Part shown: positions 47,757-61,178 of the stretch, piece after piece
Numbering within the stretch: the first letter of the stretch is position 1
Layout: every line of letters starts with the position of its first letter
Origin: Pratylenchus scribneri
Taxonomy: Eukaryota > Nematoda > Chromadorea > Rhabditida > Pratylenchidae
NCBI GenBank assembly: GCA_030063045.1
Contig: JAQSEB010000040.1
Span: 992,001 to 1,056,000 of the forward strand
DNA length: 64,000 bases
Direction of reading: 5' to 3'
Translations under genes and position numbers: made by a program
The notes under the pieces: model-generated
What the model was told of the DNA's origin: nothing
Database searches by the model: none
What the model saw: only the letters and a program-made list of their open reading frames with translations

Positions 47757-49133
47757 AAACGCCGGAAACACGGGCGCACCGAGGACAGTTCGGAACGGGA
47801 ATTGGCCAAACGCAAAAGGGATGAAGATCGAAGCCGACTGAAAACGGATCGTGCTGAACGCGCTCGACGACGCTCAAGGTTTTTTTGGACATAATTTTTA
47901 AGTAATTGCAAATATTTTTATATGGATTGGAAGGTTCCTTATCCAAACTAAAACTTAACATCTAAATCCTAGACTTAAGGTCTCAATTATAGCCATAGCC
48001 AAAACTTAAGGACTCATTTTTAGGCAAAACTTAAGATTTAAATTTAAGGCAAAACTTACGGTCTCAATTTTGCTAAAACTTAAGTCTTAGTTTAACCAAA
48101 CTTAATGCCTCAGTTTTAGGCAAAACTTATGGTCTCAGATTTAGCCTAACTAAAGGTCTCAATTTTAGCCTAACTTAAGGTCCCAGTTTATCTTGAACTT
48201 AGGATCTCAACACTTAACCTTAATTTATAATAAACTTAGGGTCTCAGGATCTCAGTACTCAGTTATGAGTTTTATAGATAAATTTAAGTACATGAATGTT
48301 TCATTTCTATTTACTTAAACTTCAGGTCTCCGATCTCTGTTTATTTAAGGTCTCAACTCTCAATTTATCCTAATTATTTACTGATAGAGTCGTCTCATCT
48401 TAACATTTTATAACATACGAGCATGGGCGAAATGTCACCTTAAGTTTTAGTTAGTCAAAAATTGGATAAAATTAGACCTTAAGTCTAGACTAGGATAAAA
48501 TGGAGACCTGAAGTTTAGGTTAAACTAAGATATCAAGTTTGGGAGATAGATTGAGCAGGCCCGTAACCAGGAAAATTTTTCGAGGGGGTCACTAAAATTT
48601 TTAATTTTCGTCGAGCTTTTTTGGTCGCACATCGAAAAATTTTAGCCAAAAATGACCTCGCATAGAAAAATTTAGGCTAAAAAATGGTCTCGCAGGGAGG
48701 AATTTTAATCAAAAATAGCCGCGCAGCGAAGAATTTTTACCACAGAAGGGTCCCCCTTTACTTTTTTCCCCCCATTTTTTTTTCATTTCGTAGGGGTCCC
48801 AGGCCCCCTTGGACCCCCACTGGTTACGGGCCTGAGATTGAGCCTTTGAGTTAGGAAATAATTTTCCACAAAAATTCAAACCAAAACTGATAACTTTTAA
48901 CTTTCTTCAAATTCACCTTTTACAATCATTTTTGCAGAGAACGGCATGAACTCTGGGAACGGGATTACATTGAGCAGGAAATTGAATTCATTTGTGAGGT
49001 GACCAACACAACCAAAAATGCTGCCAGCAGCAGTGGAAAAAATGGTGCGGCAAAAATGGTGGACAATGTGGTCGGCAAGAAGAAAACAACCACCACAACA
49101 TCGTCGAGGAAGGCAACCACAATCACAAAAAAG
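47757..49133 (+). CDS. Probable RS-like 5' exons of the CLK kinase gene
   Basis: Two exons with strong borders. The first (47757-47878) follows TTTTCTGCAG and reads KRRKHGRTEDSSERELAKR, continuing to RAERARRRS. The second (48938-49133) follows TTTTTGCAG, starts RERHELWERDYIEQEIEF and continues into a Lys/Thr-rich tail ending KK at a GT donor. They join in phase. Arg/Ser/Glu-rich N-termini are typical of CLK/LAMMER kinases, and the only compatible gene downstream is the kinase. However, the large exon at 53897 has an in-frame TAA directly before its ATG, so an acceptor within it, or a missing exon, would be needed. They could also belong to a separate gene. Confidence 0.5.
48000..48400. repeat. 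Degenerate short repeats (AACTTAAGGTCTCA)
   Basis: About 25-30 bp units such as AAAACTTAAGGTCTCAATTT and TAGCCTAACTTAAGGTC repeat roughly a dozen times with drift, within the intron between the two RS-like exons. Confidence 0.6.
48556..48834. mobile_element. hAT-type MITE, 279 bp
   Basis: Perfect 15-bp terminal inverted repeats CAGGCCCGTAACCAG / CTGGTTACGGGCCTG, flanked by the perfect 8-bp duplication AGATTGAG (48548-48555 and 48835-48842). The interior has TAGCCGCGCAGCGAAGAATT and similar GCG-core motifs. It lies in an intron. Confidence 0.95.
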
Positions 49134-49139
49134 GTTGGC

Positions 49140-52100
49140 ATAAATTTGAACTAAAAATTTGAATTGAAAATTTAAATTGGTGGCTTTTATGCCGTCAATA
49201 ATGGTCGGTGCACAAAAACATAGGACAATTCGAATAATTGGCAATGACCAATAAATAGACATTAATTTGGTCTAAATATGGCCTCCAAGTCCCCAAAAAA
49301 ATCATTTTTTACTGGAAAGAATTTTGGGTATACCAAACACGAATTGGACCTTATTTTTTTGTCATATTTGGCCAACTTGGTAAGGAAATATGCCAATTGC
49401 CAACATATATGACCTGGGTCCTCGGTAAATTTTGTCATTGGACTTATCAAGATTGGGAATAAATTGGACAAAATTAATGTCAATATTCTTGTTTAGAATT
49501 CCAAATTACCCTGGGAAAATATTTTGATTTTTTTTGATAAATGTCTTTAAATGAGTTTCATTGCCAATTCGAATTGTCTCCTTGAAACTTTGACAAACCA
49601 ATAAAAAAAAACAATTAACATTTAACAAGAATAGAGCAAAAAATAAATAATAATTAATTTAAATATGAACTCTTTGTCTAATTTCTAATCCTAACCTAAA
49701 TTTTGACCATTTCCATTTTTCCGTACATTTCTGCTTTTGTACAAGTTTAAAATAATTTTGTAATTTTTACGGTTAATTAACCGGCATTTTCCTTATTCCT
49801 TTCATTCAAAACCTTCCTTATTATCACTCAATTCCTTTTCATTCCGTTAAAAAAAATTCATTCGCCTTCGAATGTTATTTTTAGAGCATTTTTGCTTAAA
49901 CTTGAACCATCTATAACAAAAACAATTGTTCCCTCATTTTTATCTTTTTTAATAGAATATTTTCCTCCTCAAATTATGGGAGATATTCCTTTTAGATCCA
50001 TCCAGCCTTTCGGCTATCGCTTACTTATATTTTATTTTATTTATGATCCAACTTTTATTCTATCCCAAAAGCCAAAACCCCCGCCAATCGACCGACATTT
50101 TCCATTTGCTATGGAATTTGTCTTCCCTTTCGAGCTTTCGGCCCAAAGAGGCTAGCTTTGATTGAGGAGAAATGGCCAAAAAGCACCGAAAGCCAGCAGT
50201 CATAAAAGAGAATAAGAAAGGAAGAAGGGAGGATTGATAAAGGCAAAAGATATGAGGAGGGCCAACCGACGGAAATAAAAAAAAAAAGTGAGAAATGAAT
50301 GGATTGAAGGATTTTTGGACAATCATGTCCTCTGGGGCTAAGGCATAGCCTATTGGCCATAAAATGTAGCGATTGCAACCATCTCGCCGGCTGATCGCCA
50401 CGCCAAGGCAAACGGACGGCGGATCAATCAGCCTCCTTCATAGCAACCATAAAAGAGAAAAGGGGGGATTGATAAATGCAAAAGAAAGGTAAGCGGATGG
50501 GCGGAAGACAAAAAAAAGTGAAAGAATTGAAGAAGAATTTGGGAGAATCAAACCCTTTGACTATGGCATGCTTATGGCCGGCCCTGAGGCAAACGGACGG
50601 ATCAATCACATCCCCTTTCTTTCACATAGCCTTCGGCTCTCCGTCAAAATCAGCCGTTGAAACGGCTCTAATGCCTTGAGGCTCTATTTGCCTCCTTCTC
50701 TACACTCACCCATTTGTCTCAAATCCTAAAATATTTGGTGAGGAATGAGACTGAAGACAATTGGGGTGTTTCAAGCTTAGCCTACGGCATGCTGCCTCAA
50801 CTTTTTTCCCAGCCGATCGATCCAATTCTTATGGGATTGATTAGAATTAGTTTGGGGAATCTCCTAAAATGGGCGAACTTAATTTCTTTATATTAATTAT
50901 TTCATTATATTTAATAATTGGGAGTTAATTATTTATTCTAAAAATCTTAACATCTTTTACTTAAAAAAGTTTATCCTCATCCTCACATCTGACCAGCAAT
51001 TTTCGTCCCAATTTTCAGGGATTAAACCAAAATAAGTTGACGATTTTCAGTTTTAGGATTAGAAAACTCACAAAAAAAAAATTTAAAACACCTTTTTTTT
51101 GAAAAGCCAAAAAGCAGAATTTTTTGAAAATTCTAGTCTGAAATCGACTTTATCATTTTTCATGTTTCTCCTTCTAATTTTTTTAGCAATTTTGGTTAAC
51201 TTTCATTTTCGGCCCAATGCCTTAAAGATAAAATGATCAATTTCATTTGATTATCTATGCCAAATTTCTCACTATTCTTAAAATTAACTTTGCCTTTACC
51301 CCATATTATGGCAAAGAATATTGTCAAATTCTGACTTATTAATTTTTTATTAATCGGAAATGGTTACAAAAACTGGCAAAAAAGCCATCTTCAAACAATT
51401 AAGCTTCCCCTCTCTCAATTGGTTCGGCTTCCTCAAATTGTACTTTTTTTTGGGAGGCGAAGACAGCCGTCCTCTCATTCAAAGTATCATTCCCCCATTT
51501 TTTCTCTTTAAACCGGCCATTTTTTATCGATGCTCAATGCGGCAAATTAGACAGGAAACAAACCTTCTCAAAGCCATTCTTCTTCTACTATCATCCCCCC
51601 CCCCCCCCCGGGGTTTCTATTTCCCCTCATCATCCACTGACACTGAGCCATTTATTCGCATACACAAATGGGGGAAGAGCAAAAGGGAACCCCCAATTGG
51701 CGCTGATCGATTGGCGGCACACAACAATTGGAATTGGGTCTAAATCCAATGGGAGAATATTTTCGATAGGAAACATTTTCTATACTATTTTTAAAAAATG
51801 ACTTCAATTTGAAAAATGTTTTTTAAGATTGAATTTTTCCATTAATCGAACTGTTTTACTTCATTTGAAACATTTTAGTGGAATTGAGAAATTTTTAAAA
51901 TAAGCCAAAAATAACCAATTTTGACCTTTCCGAAATATTGGCCTAATTTTAGACTTAAATAGTCAATTCTGTGATCTAATCCTTTATTTTACATCAATAA
52001 GCTGGTGAACTCATATTTAAATATTTTATTGCAATAATTAATCACAAAACATTCAATTAGGCTGCAATTAATCTGCTCGTAATTCGAGCCTAGCTTTCAA

Positions 52101-53890
52101 GCATTTCTTATATTATTATTGCCACTACATATTTCATTGTATGCAATTTTGGCATCTAATAACTTATTCCAGATTTTTTGGTTATCCCTTCTAAGATCAA
52201 TCAACTAAGATTAAATCTAATTAAATAAATATCTTCCAAATTCTGATTTATTATAAGCAGAAATTACTGGACTTTGGAGCGACTGACTCCGAACTTTCTA
52301 TCACTAAAATCCTCTGCAAAAAAGCAGAAAATCTATTTCACGCGCTAACACCTATGATCTTATTTTTTATTTTTATTATATTCCCCCTCCGCCCTCAGCG
52401 GTGTCTTAACTCAATAAAATGATCTTCACACGCATATCCTCAACAGCCCAAAGCAACAACAACCTTTTTGTCCCAATCAAAATTTTTTGAGCTTCTCACC
52501 TCGCAGCATTCATTCAAGAATAGAAAACAAATGCGTGAAAAGACAAGCATATGAACTGTGAAGTGCGCGCCAGGCTTAATCACAGGTCACAGCTCTCGAT
52601 CTAATCAATTTTCTTCCCTTATTCCCAATTCCCATCACCCTTGATTATTTTACCCACATTTCTATTTAGCTTAGCGCATTTTTCTTAAATTTTATTCTGG
52701 CCATAGCCAATATGCTTCTTATCCTTTTACCGGTGTTCAATTCCGGATTACTTGTAATTAATTTTCGATAATTAAAATTTTTAATTTTGAAAAGTCAAAG
52801 TTAGTTTTTAAATTTATTTATAAAAATTAACTGAAACTCATAGAATAAACTCGAATACATTTTTTTGAAATTTAAAAGAAACCCAAGCTTTGCAATTTCA
52901 ATTCAATCCTATTCGTCAATATTTTTATTATAATATTTTCTATAATAATTGGCCATTCACAACAATTTTTTGTTGGAATTTCCCTCTTCTACTGTTACTC
53001 ATAACTGCAGCAGATATATTTTCATTATTTTCCTCTGGATAATTCTCCATTCAACATTTTTTTTTTGTTGGATTGATTTTATTCCACCTCCTACTGCTTG
53101 AACCTCATCAAAACCAACCACCCCCTTGCCCTTTTCCCATCTGTGTGTTCGCTTCTTCTTTATTTATCCCCCAAGGCTTTCTTTTATCTGCGTCAAATGC
53201 GCCCAAAGCGGCTGCTCTGTTTTGTCTTTTCCCTCATTCAGTCAAATCAATCTGAATCTCATTCATCCGATCCCTTCATCTCATCCCCCTCACATTGAAT
53301 TTTCCCCCGTTCTCATCATCATCCCTTCGGCGAGAATCAACAGCAGGGGCGTTCAAAAATTCAATTTTTAACTCAGCGATTCCTAAAAACACACAAAACT
53401 CTTTGTGTATGTATGATTCACATAAATAAATTCCTTTTGCCTCTGAAATTGATGATAGTTTATTTTTAAATCTCCAGTAATTCGAAAAATGGGTTTATTC
53501 TTTATTTATGATAAATTTGAAAAATAAACAATATATAAACAAAAATAAATGGAATTTTAAGTATTTGAGCATTTATTTATTTCATGGTTTTTACATATTT
53601 TTACTCTATGTTTTCATTTTTGAGGAAAAATTTCATTGTAAAATTCTCCAATAAATAGTCAAAAATTATCTATTTTTAGAAGTTTTCTAAACCTATTTTG
53701 GGAAATTTCAAGAGAAAAAAACTAAATAGACACCTTTTTTGCGATTTTTGTGATTATAAATCTAGTTTCTGAATTATATGAGCTGAGCCTGTTATCTTTT
53801 CAACAAATAATTTCTTTTTATTATTCCAAATTATTACATTTATTTGTACAATGCATTTTCACCAATTCAAAATAGATCTTGCCTTGACCG
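49140..53890. other. Long non-coding stretch before the main CLK exon
   Basis: No further exons were identified, although missing 5' exons could hide here. It contains a tandem duplication of roughly 245 bp (about 50197-50440 and 50440-50640: CATAAAAGAGAA, GGGGGATTGATAAA, AAACGGACGGATCAATCA) and a poly-C run near 51597. Frames at 51360-51743 and 49892-50155 have no coding character. Confidence 0.5.
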
Positions 53891-53896
53891 GCTTAA

Positions 53897-56800
53897 ATGC
53901 CGGATCCTTCCAGTCATTCATCAACCACAAACACCAAAAACATCGATAATGGTCATCACCCGCCTAATAATCCACTTAATTCTAAACCCACTCAAAATGC
54001 ACAACAAAAATTGAATCCGGCCGCAGCAGCAGCCAAATTACTTGCCGAAGGCAAAACAGCAATTCCAATGAAAAGCGGCGGCTCTAGGTCCGGAGGGAAA
54101 AAACAACAACCATTGGTTGTAATTCCAAAGCGGCGAAAACATAAAAACTACGTTTCCCGGCGAAAGGGAGGCAATAAAGCGGCAGCGGCCCTCCGAAAAT
54201 GTCGTTCCGATCCTCATGTCTACCGGGGGTTCAACCATTGGCACTCACTTTTACGTGAAAACAACAATGACGATGGGAATGACAGCAACAAACCTCAACA
54301 AAAATCACCGGTCCGAAAGAAAAATTCCACGTCAAAACCACCGGGTGGCCAAGAACGCGATTCCCTTTTCAAAAATCGCATCCAAGAGTTGGATGCGGCA
54401 GCAGCAAAACTTTTGGCAGTTGCACAGAATTCCCAAGAGGATGAGAAAAAGGCGATGGCCGCCTCCGCTTCAGAACGATTGGATGCACTTGGCACAACTC
54501 CAACTGAACAACAACAATCAGCGGTGGATACCCGAGTGGAAGAATTGAAATCCAAATTGGAGGAAATTATGGTCAACAATAACAGTAATAATTCTTCGAA
54601 AACTCCATCAACTTCTCCGGTGAAGAAAACGTCGGGTGCCGGTTTGAGTGCCTGTGGCACCACCCCAACCACAGCGCGTAAAACTCCAGTCACTCCAACA
54701 GCAATGGCCAAAGGCGCTTCAATTCGGGCAGCCCAAGAGCGGTTGGCATTTGCCGCCGGCAAACAACATACAACCGGGGGATTTGTGCCGCGCAATATAA
54801 ACATTGGCAAAATTGGCGCAGTTCCATCAGTAGATGTGACCGGGTGTGCCCCATCCACTTCGGATAACGCTTCATTAATTGAGGGACAAAAATCGCCATC
54901 GACTGGTCGAAAAGCTGCAAAATTGGTGGATGGAATTGAGCCAATTCCGCCGAGGAAAATTTCCGGCAGCAGCAACGCATCATCGAATGCGGGATTGGAA
55001 CGAAAATTGTCAGCAAAACGGCGTCGAATTGAGGATTTGGCCCGAATCAAGGAGGAATTGCGAAGCACAAAATTGCCGTCAATTAGCGGTGGAGAATTGG
55101 CACAAAAAAGGGCAAGAGAGAAGAAAAAGGAGGAAATGGAAGAGGCACAGGCCAAATACACCGTCGATGCTGTTTATGCCGCCTTTCATCCACAGACGGA
55201 AGCGGGTGGCGGTGGCAACGGCGGAAATGCCGGTAAACAACCAAAATCCGCAGCTGGATTGGCCGGAAAGCCACCAGCCTCCCCGTCAATGTTGGCACGA
55301 AGGGAATTGAACAGGTTGGCAAATCGACGGGATCCGGAGGAGGAAAAGGAAAATGGTGGTGGCGGCAATGCCAAACAACTTCAGCCTCCTTCCACCCAAC
55401 AACAATTGGCCCATTCCCATTCGGGTAGTGCCCGCATTGGAGGGGAAGAAACTTCGCCTGCCATCGCAACATCACAACAATCCAGGCAACAGCAACAATT
55501 TGCCCGATTCCGAAATGTTCCACCCTCTTCAAGGCATAATATGCCATTGGTGGCCGTTTCCATTGATCATGAGTTGGATTCGCCACCGGCTGTGCCCAAT
55601 TTTCGTCGCCCTCCAGAATATCAGGCGGAATGTTCCACAACGCTGGCTTTGCTAGCATCGGCAGCGGAAAGTGCCGAACAAAGTGCAACGCCGAGTTCCG
55701 AGAGACGAGGCAGGGATAGGAGGGGAAATGGCAAGGAAGAAGGCAGAGAAGAGGAGGATGAGAAAAGCCGGAGGGAAGGTCATTCCCAAGCGCCGCCACC
55801 CAACCAATCCAATAGTCGGCCACCTTTGGAGTTCCAAGCAACGGTAGAGTTGGAAAATTCCTCCGATATGCCAAAAGAATCGCGCGATGAAGGAGACAAA
55901 CAAAAGGCAGAAGAGGAGGAAGAAGAAGAGGAGGAGGAGGATGAAAGCTACGAAACCCCGGGTGAATCTACGGCCGAAGCCCGAGTGCCTGTCCTGAATT
56001 TGTCACGGCATCAAAGGCAAATTTTGCCTGGCGAAAATGCAACAGCAGGCCAACATCTTCCAAATCCACCAATTCCCCCACCTCCATATCCGGGTCGTCC
56101 CCAACAATCCACTGCTCAACAACAAAAACCGCCACAAAAAGTGATGAACCCGGCCACAGCCTCCCTCATTGCCTCTCTTCAATTGCCTCCATCCGTTTCC
56201 GCAAAAGTGGATAAAATCATTGCCGGAGGTGGGACTGGAGCAGCAGGCAGTGGAGTCCGAAAAAGACCATTGTTGGTGGGTGTCCGCGTGGATTTGATTG
56301 AATTGAGTTGGAATGGCGCCGAACTAATCCACACTTCACAATGTTTGAGTGAATTTTTGTTTTTGTACTAATAAATTTATTAATTCTTGATTTTAAATCA
56401 TTCACATCTCTCCCTCAAAATATTATATTAATACGGCAAAGAGTTCAAATTAATTTATTTTGAATTTATTTTTGGATTTTTTTATCACCTTTAAAATTTG
56501 ATCTAAAAATAATGTAAAAATTAATTTTATTCAAAAATTATTTGAAACCCATAAAATTTTTCCCTCGAATTTTCAATTAAATGAGGACTAATTTATTTCC
56601 AAATTCCAAATCAAATATATTCTGTGAATTATTCAATTTTACATTAAAAAATAACGAGAAAAAATTTTAAAAAATAAAAAAAATTAATTTTCTAACAAAT
56701 AATATTTTTTTTGTGTGAATTTTGTGCACTTTAAACATTTATTTTCTTCCATTCCAAACCCATTAAATTATTAAAAAATCTACAGGAACATGCGGGTGGC

Positions 56801-59800
56801 AGCAGTGCCGGCAAAACAACGCATCATCATGGGGCCCATGGCGAGGTGGCACCTTCTCCCGGAGGACATGGCCGTCAGCAGCAACCACCAATCCAAGATG
56901 ACAAGGAAGGGCATTTGATTTACTACAATGGGCAGATAATCGACAATCGATGTGAGTTGAAAATATTGGTATGAAAAATTAAAGAAAATTAGGGAATTAT
57001 TTTATTTTGAATTTTATCTTTAAGTTAAATTTATTAACAATAAAAATTGACAAAATTTAAATTTGTTGAAATCATAAGTTATTTTTAGACAATTTATTTT
57101 AAATTATTGAACATATTTCTTGAAATTAAATATTTATGGGCAGAACTACTCCACAAAAAATTAAAAAAAAACTAAAAATTAATTAATATTTTTATTTAAT
57201 TTTAACTTTTAGAAAATTTTTAAAATTGTAAAAAATATAAGGAAAAAAATTATTTTTACCAAGAAAATTTATACTTTTTTGAACCCATAAACTATTATTC
57301 AAGCAATTTATTTTAAATCAGTGCACATATTTGCTGAAATTAAATATTTGGCGCGTGGCGGCAAGAATCCAATCAAAAAAATTTCAAAATAAATAAAATA
57401 AAAAATTTCACAGGCAAAATTTTTAAAATATTTTTTGAACCCATAAATTATTTTTCAAGCAATTTAATTTAAATCCTTCTACATATTTGTTGAAATCAAA
57501 TATTAGCCACACACATCAATTGCAAAAAAATTTAAAAATTAAATTGAAAATTTCACAGATGAAATTACCAAAACCCTGGGCGAAGGCACATTTGGCAAAG
57601 TGGTTCAAGTGAAGGATTTGCGTGCCGAAGGGAAAAGTGGAGGAGGAGGCGCCCCGCAACGTGCCCTCAAAATCATCAAAAATGTGTCCAAGTACAGAGA
57701 GGCCGCCCGTCTTGAGATCAACGTTTTGCGCAAACTGAAAGACAAGGACCCGGAGGGAAAACATTTGGTCATCCAATTGCTGGACCATTTCGACTATTAT
57801 GGACATGTGAGTTTTGGCTAAATGTTATTGTAATTTTGGTTGGTAAAAATTTGATGAATTTCATTAAAAATGATTCGATTTAGCGAATTTTTTTTATAGC
57901 AAAATAAAAATTAAAATTCCATAGAAATATCATGATTTTTTTTAAAAATACATCCAAAATTTTTTGAAACGTTAAAATGACCAAATTAATTATTTTCCCT
58001 ATCATTTTAAGATGTGCCTTCTGTTCGACCTTCTTGGATTGAGCGTGTTCGACTTTATGGTAAATTTCAAGAATGGGAAATTGGTTAAAACAAAAAAAGA
58101 GACCAAAGTAATTTTTTTCACAAAAAATTTTACATCCCATAAATTTTAGATTTATTGAAATTAATTTAAAAAATTATAAATCTTTGGTTATTTAAAATGT
58201 GCATATGAATATTTTTCCAAAAAAATTTTGCACACCATAAATTTTAATTTTATCGAAATTAATATAACAAAGGAAAATTTTTTGGTAATATTAAAATATG
58301 TGCACTTATTGGACGACAAAATTAATTTTAAAAAAAATCAAAATAAATTCCAATTTTTTCCAGAAAATGAACGATTATCGGCCATATCCAATGGACCAAG
58401 CCCGTTATATTGCCTATCAAGTGAGCTATATTAATTTTAATTTTTAATTAATTGCATTTAAATTAAATCGAAACAAATTTATATTATTTTATTAAAATAT
58501 CTAACCAATTTTAATCCATCTTTAGTTGACCCATGCTGTCAAATTTCTGCACGACAACCGGTTGACCCACACGGACCTGAAGCCGGAGAACATCCTGTTC
58601 CTCAACTCTGATTACACCACAATTACCAACAATGGAGCCAGTGCAAACGGAGAAGGAGAGGCCGGACGTCGTCGAAAACCAATGCGCGTTGTAAAGGTGG
58701 GAATTATTTAAATAAAAGAATTTAAAAAATAAAAATTTTTAATTATTTAAAATTTAAATTATTGATTTTAAAATTTTTATTTTAATTAATGAATGTTTTT
58801 TGTTGGCTTGCTGTATTTTATTTTCTCTTAAAATTCATCGAATTTATCTTAAATTATAATTTAATATTTTATGGGTTACATTTTTTTAATTTTTTTTAAA
58901 CCAAAAAAATAAATTTGCTTTTAATTTGAAATAATTAATTAAATCAATTTTAGGATGCCACTGTTCGCCTCATCGATTTGGGTTCGGCCACATTTGACCA
59001 TGAGCATCATTCCACCATTGTCTCCACTCGCCACTATCGAGCACCCGAAGTTATTCTTGGTTGGTTTTAACGAAAAAATTTAGTATATAATTTAACAAAC
59101 TTTAAAATTTTAATAAAATATTTTGATTTTTTGTCTCATTTTTTGTTCATATTTTATATAATTATTTAATTTTTATTTAATTACAAAAGTTTTGATGGCG
59201 TTTTAGCTGCTCATTATAAAATTGACTTCAAATTAAATTATTCACTTTTTATTAAAAATTCGACTAAATTTTTTTATGGGTTTCTAAAAAATGAAAATTT
59301 ATTATATAATTTAGCTTTCAAATATTAAAAAAATAATGAAATTTTTTACCCCTTTTTTCGTTTTTCTTTGTTAATTTTATTAAATTTTAAAAAATTTGGA
59401 CATTTCTCGGTTTGTTATAAAATTGAATTCAAACTAAATAATTCTCTTTTTATTAAAAACATGACTAGAATTTTTATGGGTTTCTAAAAATATTTACAAT
59501 TTATGGATTATATTTTTTTGCTTCTTGAAGTTTGATTTTATGATAAAATTAAACTTTCAAAATTTTAATAAAAATATTTAAGTTTTTATTTTTACCTCTT
59601 TATTTTTATTTAATTTATAATTTGGTTTTAAAAATTTTGACCATTTTCGTGACAATTATAAAATTGGCTTCAAATTAAATAATTCTCTTTTTATTAAAAA
59701 TGTTACTAAATGTTTTATGGGTTTCTAAAAATATTTAATTTTTATGAATTATATTTAAAAAATAATGAATTTTCCACCCTATTACAGAATTGGGCTGGGC

Positions 59801-61178
59801 TCAGCCATGCGATGTTTGGTCCATTGGATGCATCATGTTTGAGCTGTACACCGGGCAAACACTGTTCCAGACCCATGATAATCGTGAACATTTGGCCATG
59901 ATGGAACGCATTTTGGACAATATTCCCTATAGGATGGGCCGCAAAACGAAGTGGGTTTTTACATTTTTATAATTTAATCTCATTTTTATTATCTTTGGAA
60001 ATTTATTTTCATTAAAATATTGTTTTTTATTTTTTTTATCGAATTTTTTTGGGTTAAAATGGGAGGAAATTGTCTTCTTTCCTCTTTGCTGGAAGACACA
60101 GAGGGGGAACATAGGAAAAAAGAAATGTTTGGTTGACCACTGGCCCTGTGGCCCAATTGGATAAGGCATCGGCCTACGAAGCCGGGGATTGCAGGTTCGA
60201 GTCCTGCCAGGGTCGAAAACTTTTTTTGGACTTTTTCAACAGAAAATGTCAAATAAAATAAAAATTCGTGAAAAATATAATGAAATAAATTTTTTTTAAA
60301 ACATTATTATCCAAAATGCAGGACAAAATACTTTTACCATGGCCGTTTGGATTGGAACGAACGCACTTCGGCTGGACAATATGTACGGGACAATTGCAAG
60401 CCATTGCAGGTGAATTCGAATAAAAATTTAATTTTCTAATAATATAATATTTTTGAATATTACAAAAATTTAATAGAATAAAATTTTAATTTCTCATTCA
60501 ATTAAAAAATATTTATTTATTTAATTTTCAGCGCTATATGCAATCAAATACGGAGGAGCACCAGCATCTTTTCAACCTGATCCATCAAATGTAAGTGAAT
60601 TAACTGATTATTGTTTATTGATGAATAAATAATTTTATTTTAAAATTTTTTTGTGCGAGAATGTTCTGCTGCTAAAATCAAATATGATTTAATTGTTTGA
60701 AATAAACAACTTTGAATTGAAATAATTTTTATAAGTTGCAAAAAAATGTTACACATTTTTTTTCTAAATTTAATTCTTTTATATTTTTTAGAATATTTTA
60801 AAGTTCAAAAAATATATTTTCAGTTTTTTTTCTAAATTATAGTTTTTATAGAATATTTTGACTTTTTATAGATTAAATAAAATGTCAATAAATTATAGAA
60901 TAATTCCCTTTTCTCACGAAGCAATTAAACGAAAATTTTTATTTAAAATTTCAAAATTTAATTATGAATTATTTCAACTTTCCCCTAAAATTTGCAGGTT
61001 GGAATATGAGCCCAATTCCCGAGTGCAGCTGGGCGAGGCCCTTCGCCATGTCTACTTCGATCGTTTGGACCCAAAATTGCGCGCCCGTGTGGACGGTACA
61101 ACCGCCGATGCCCCATCATCATCAGCAGCTTCGGCCGGAGGCAGTGCCGGACCATCCTCATCCCGAGAGCGTGAATGA
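53897..61178 (+). CDS. CLK: CLK/LAMMER dual-specificity protein kinase
   Basis: Kinase of the CLK/Doa/LAMMER family, which phosphorylates SR splicing factors in the nucleus. Exon 1 (53897-56275) gives 793 disordered residues rich in Ala, Ser, Gln and Pro with an acidic [11 protein letters not shown] run. Kinase exons: 56786-56951, 57559-57806, 58013-58060, 58364-58420, 58526-58696, 58954-59059, 59788-59950, 60322-60409, 60532-60590, 60998-61178; all join in phase, about 1221 residues. Seen in order: EGHLIYYNG entry motif, glycine loop LGEGTFGKV, Lys in ALKIIK, catalytic [31 protein letters not shown] (metal site DLG, where CLKs usually have DFG), [24 protein letters not shown], the family signature [20 protein letters not shown] and LEYEPNSRV. 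The ATG follows an in-frame stop; upstream exons may supply other isoforms. The closest known nematode relative is expected to be madd-3, but orthology was not tested. Confidence 0.93.
60142..60215 (+). tRNA. tRNA-Arg (anticodon ACG)
   Basis: A 74-nt cloverleaf: acceptor GGCCCTG pairs with CAGGGTC (one G-U), anticodon stem TCGGC/GCCGG around loop CTACGAA gives anticodon ACG at loop positions 34-36, and the T arm is GCAGG TTCGAGT CCTGC. The B box GGTTCGAGTCC is intact, a T-run follows within 10 bases, and no tRNA intron is present. It decodes CGU/CGC/CGA after A34 deamination. It lies in sense orientation inside the CLK intron 59951-60321. Confidence 0.95.
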
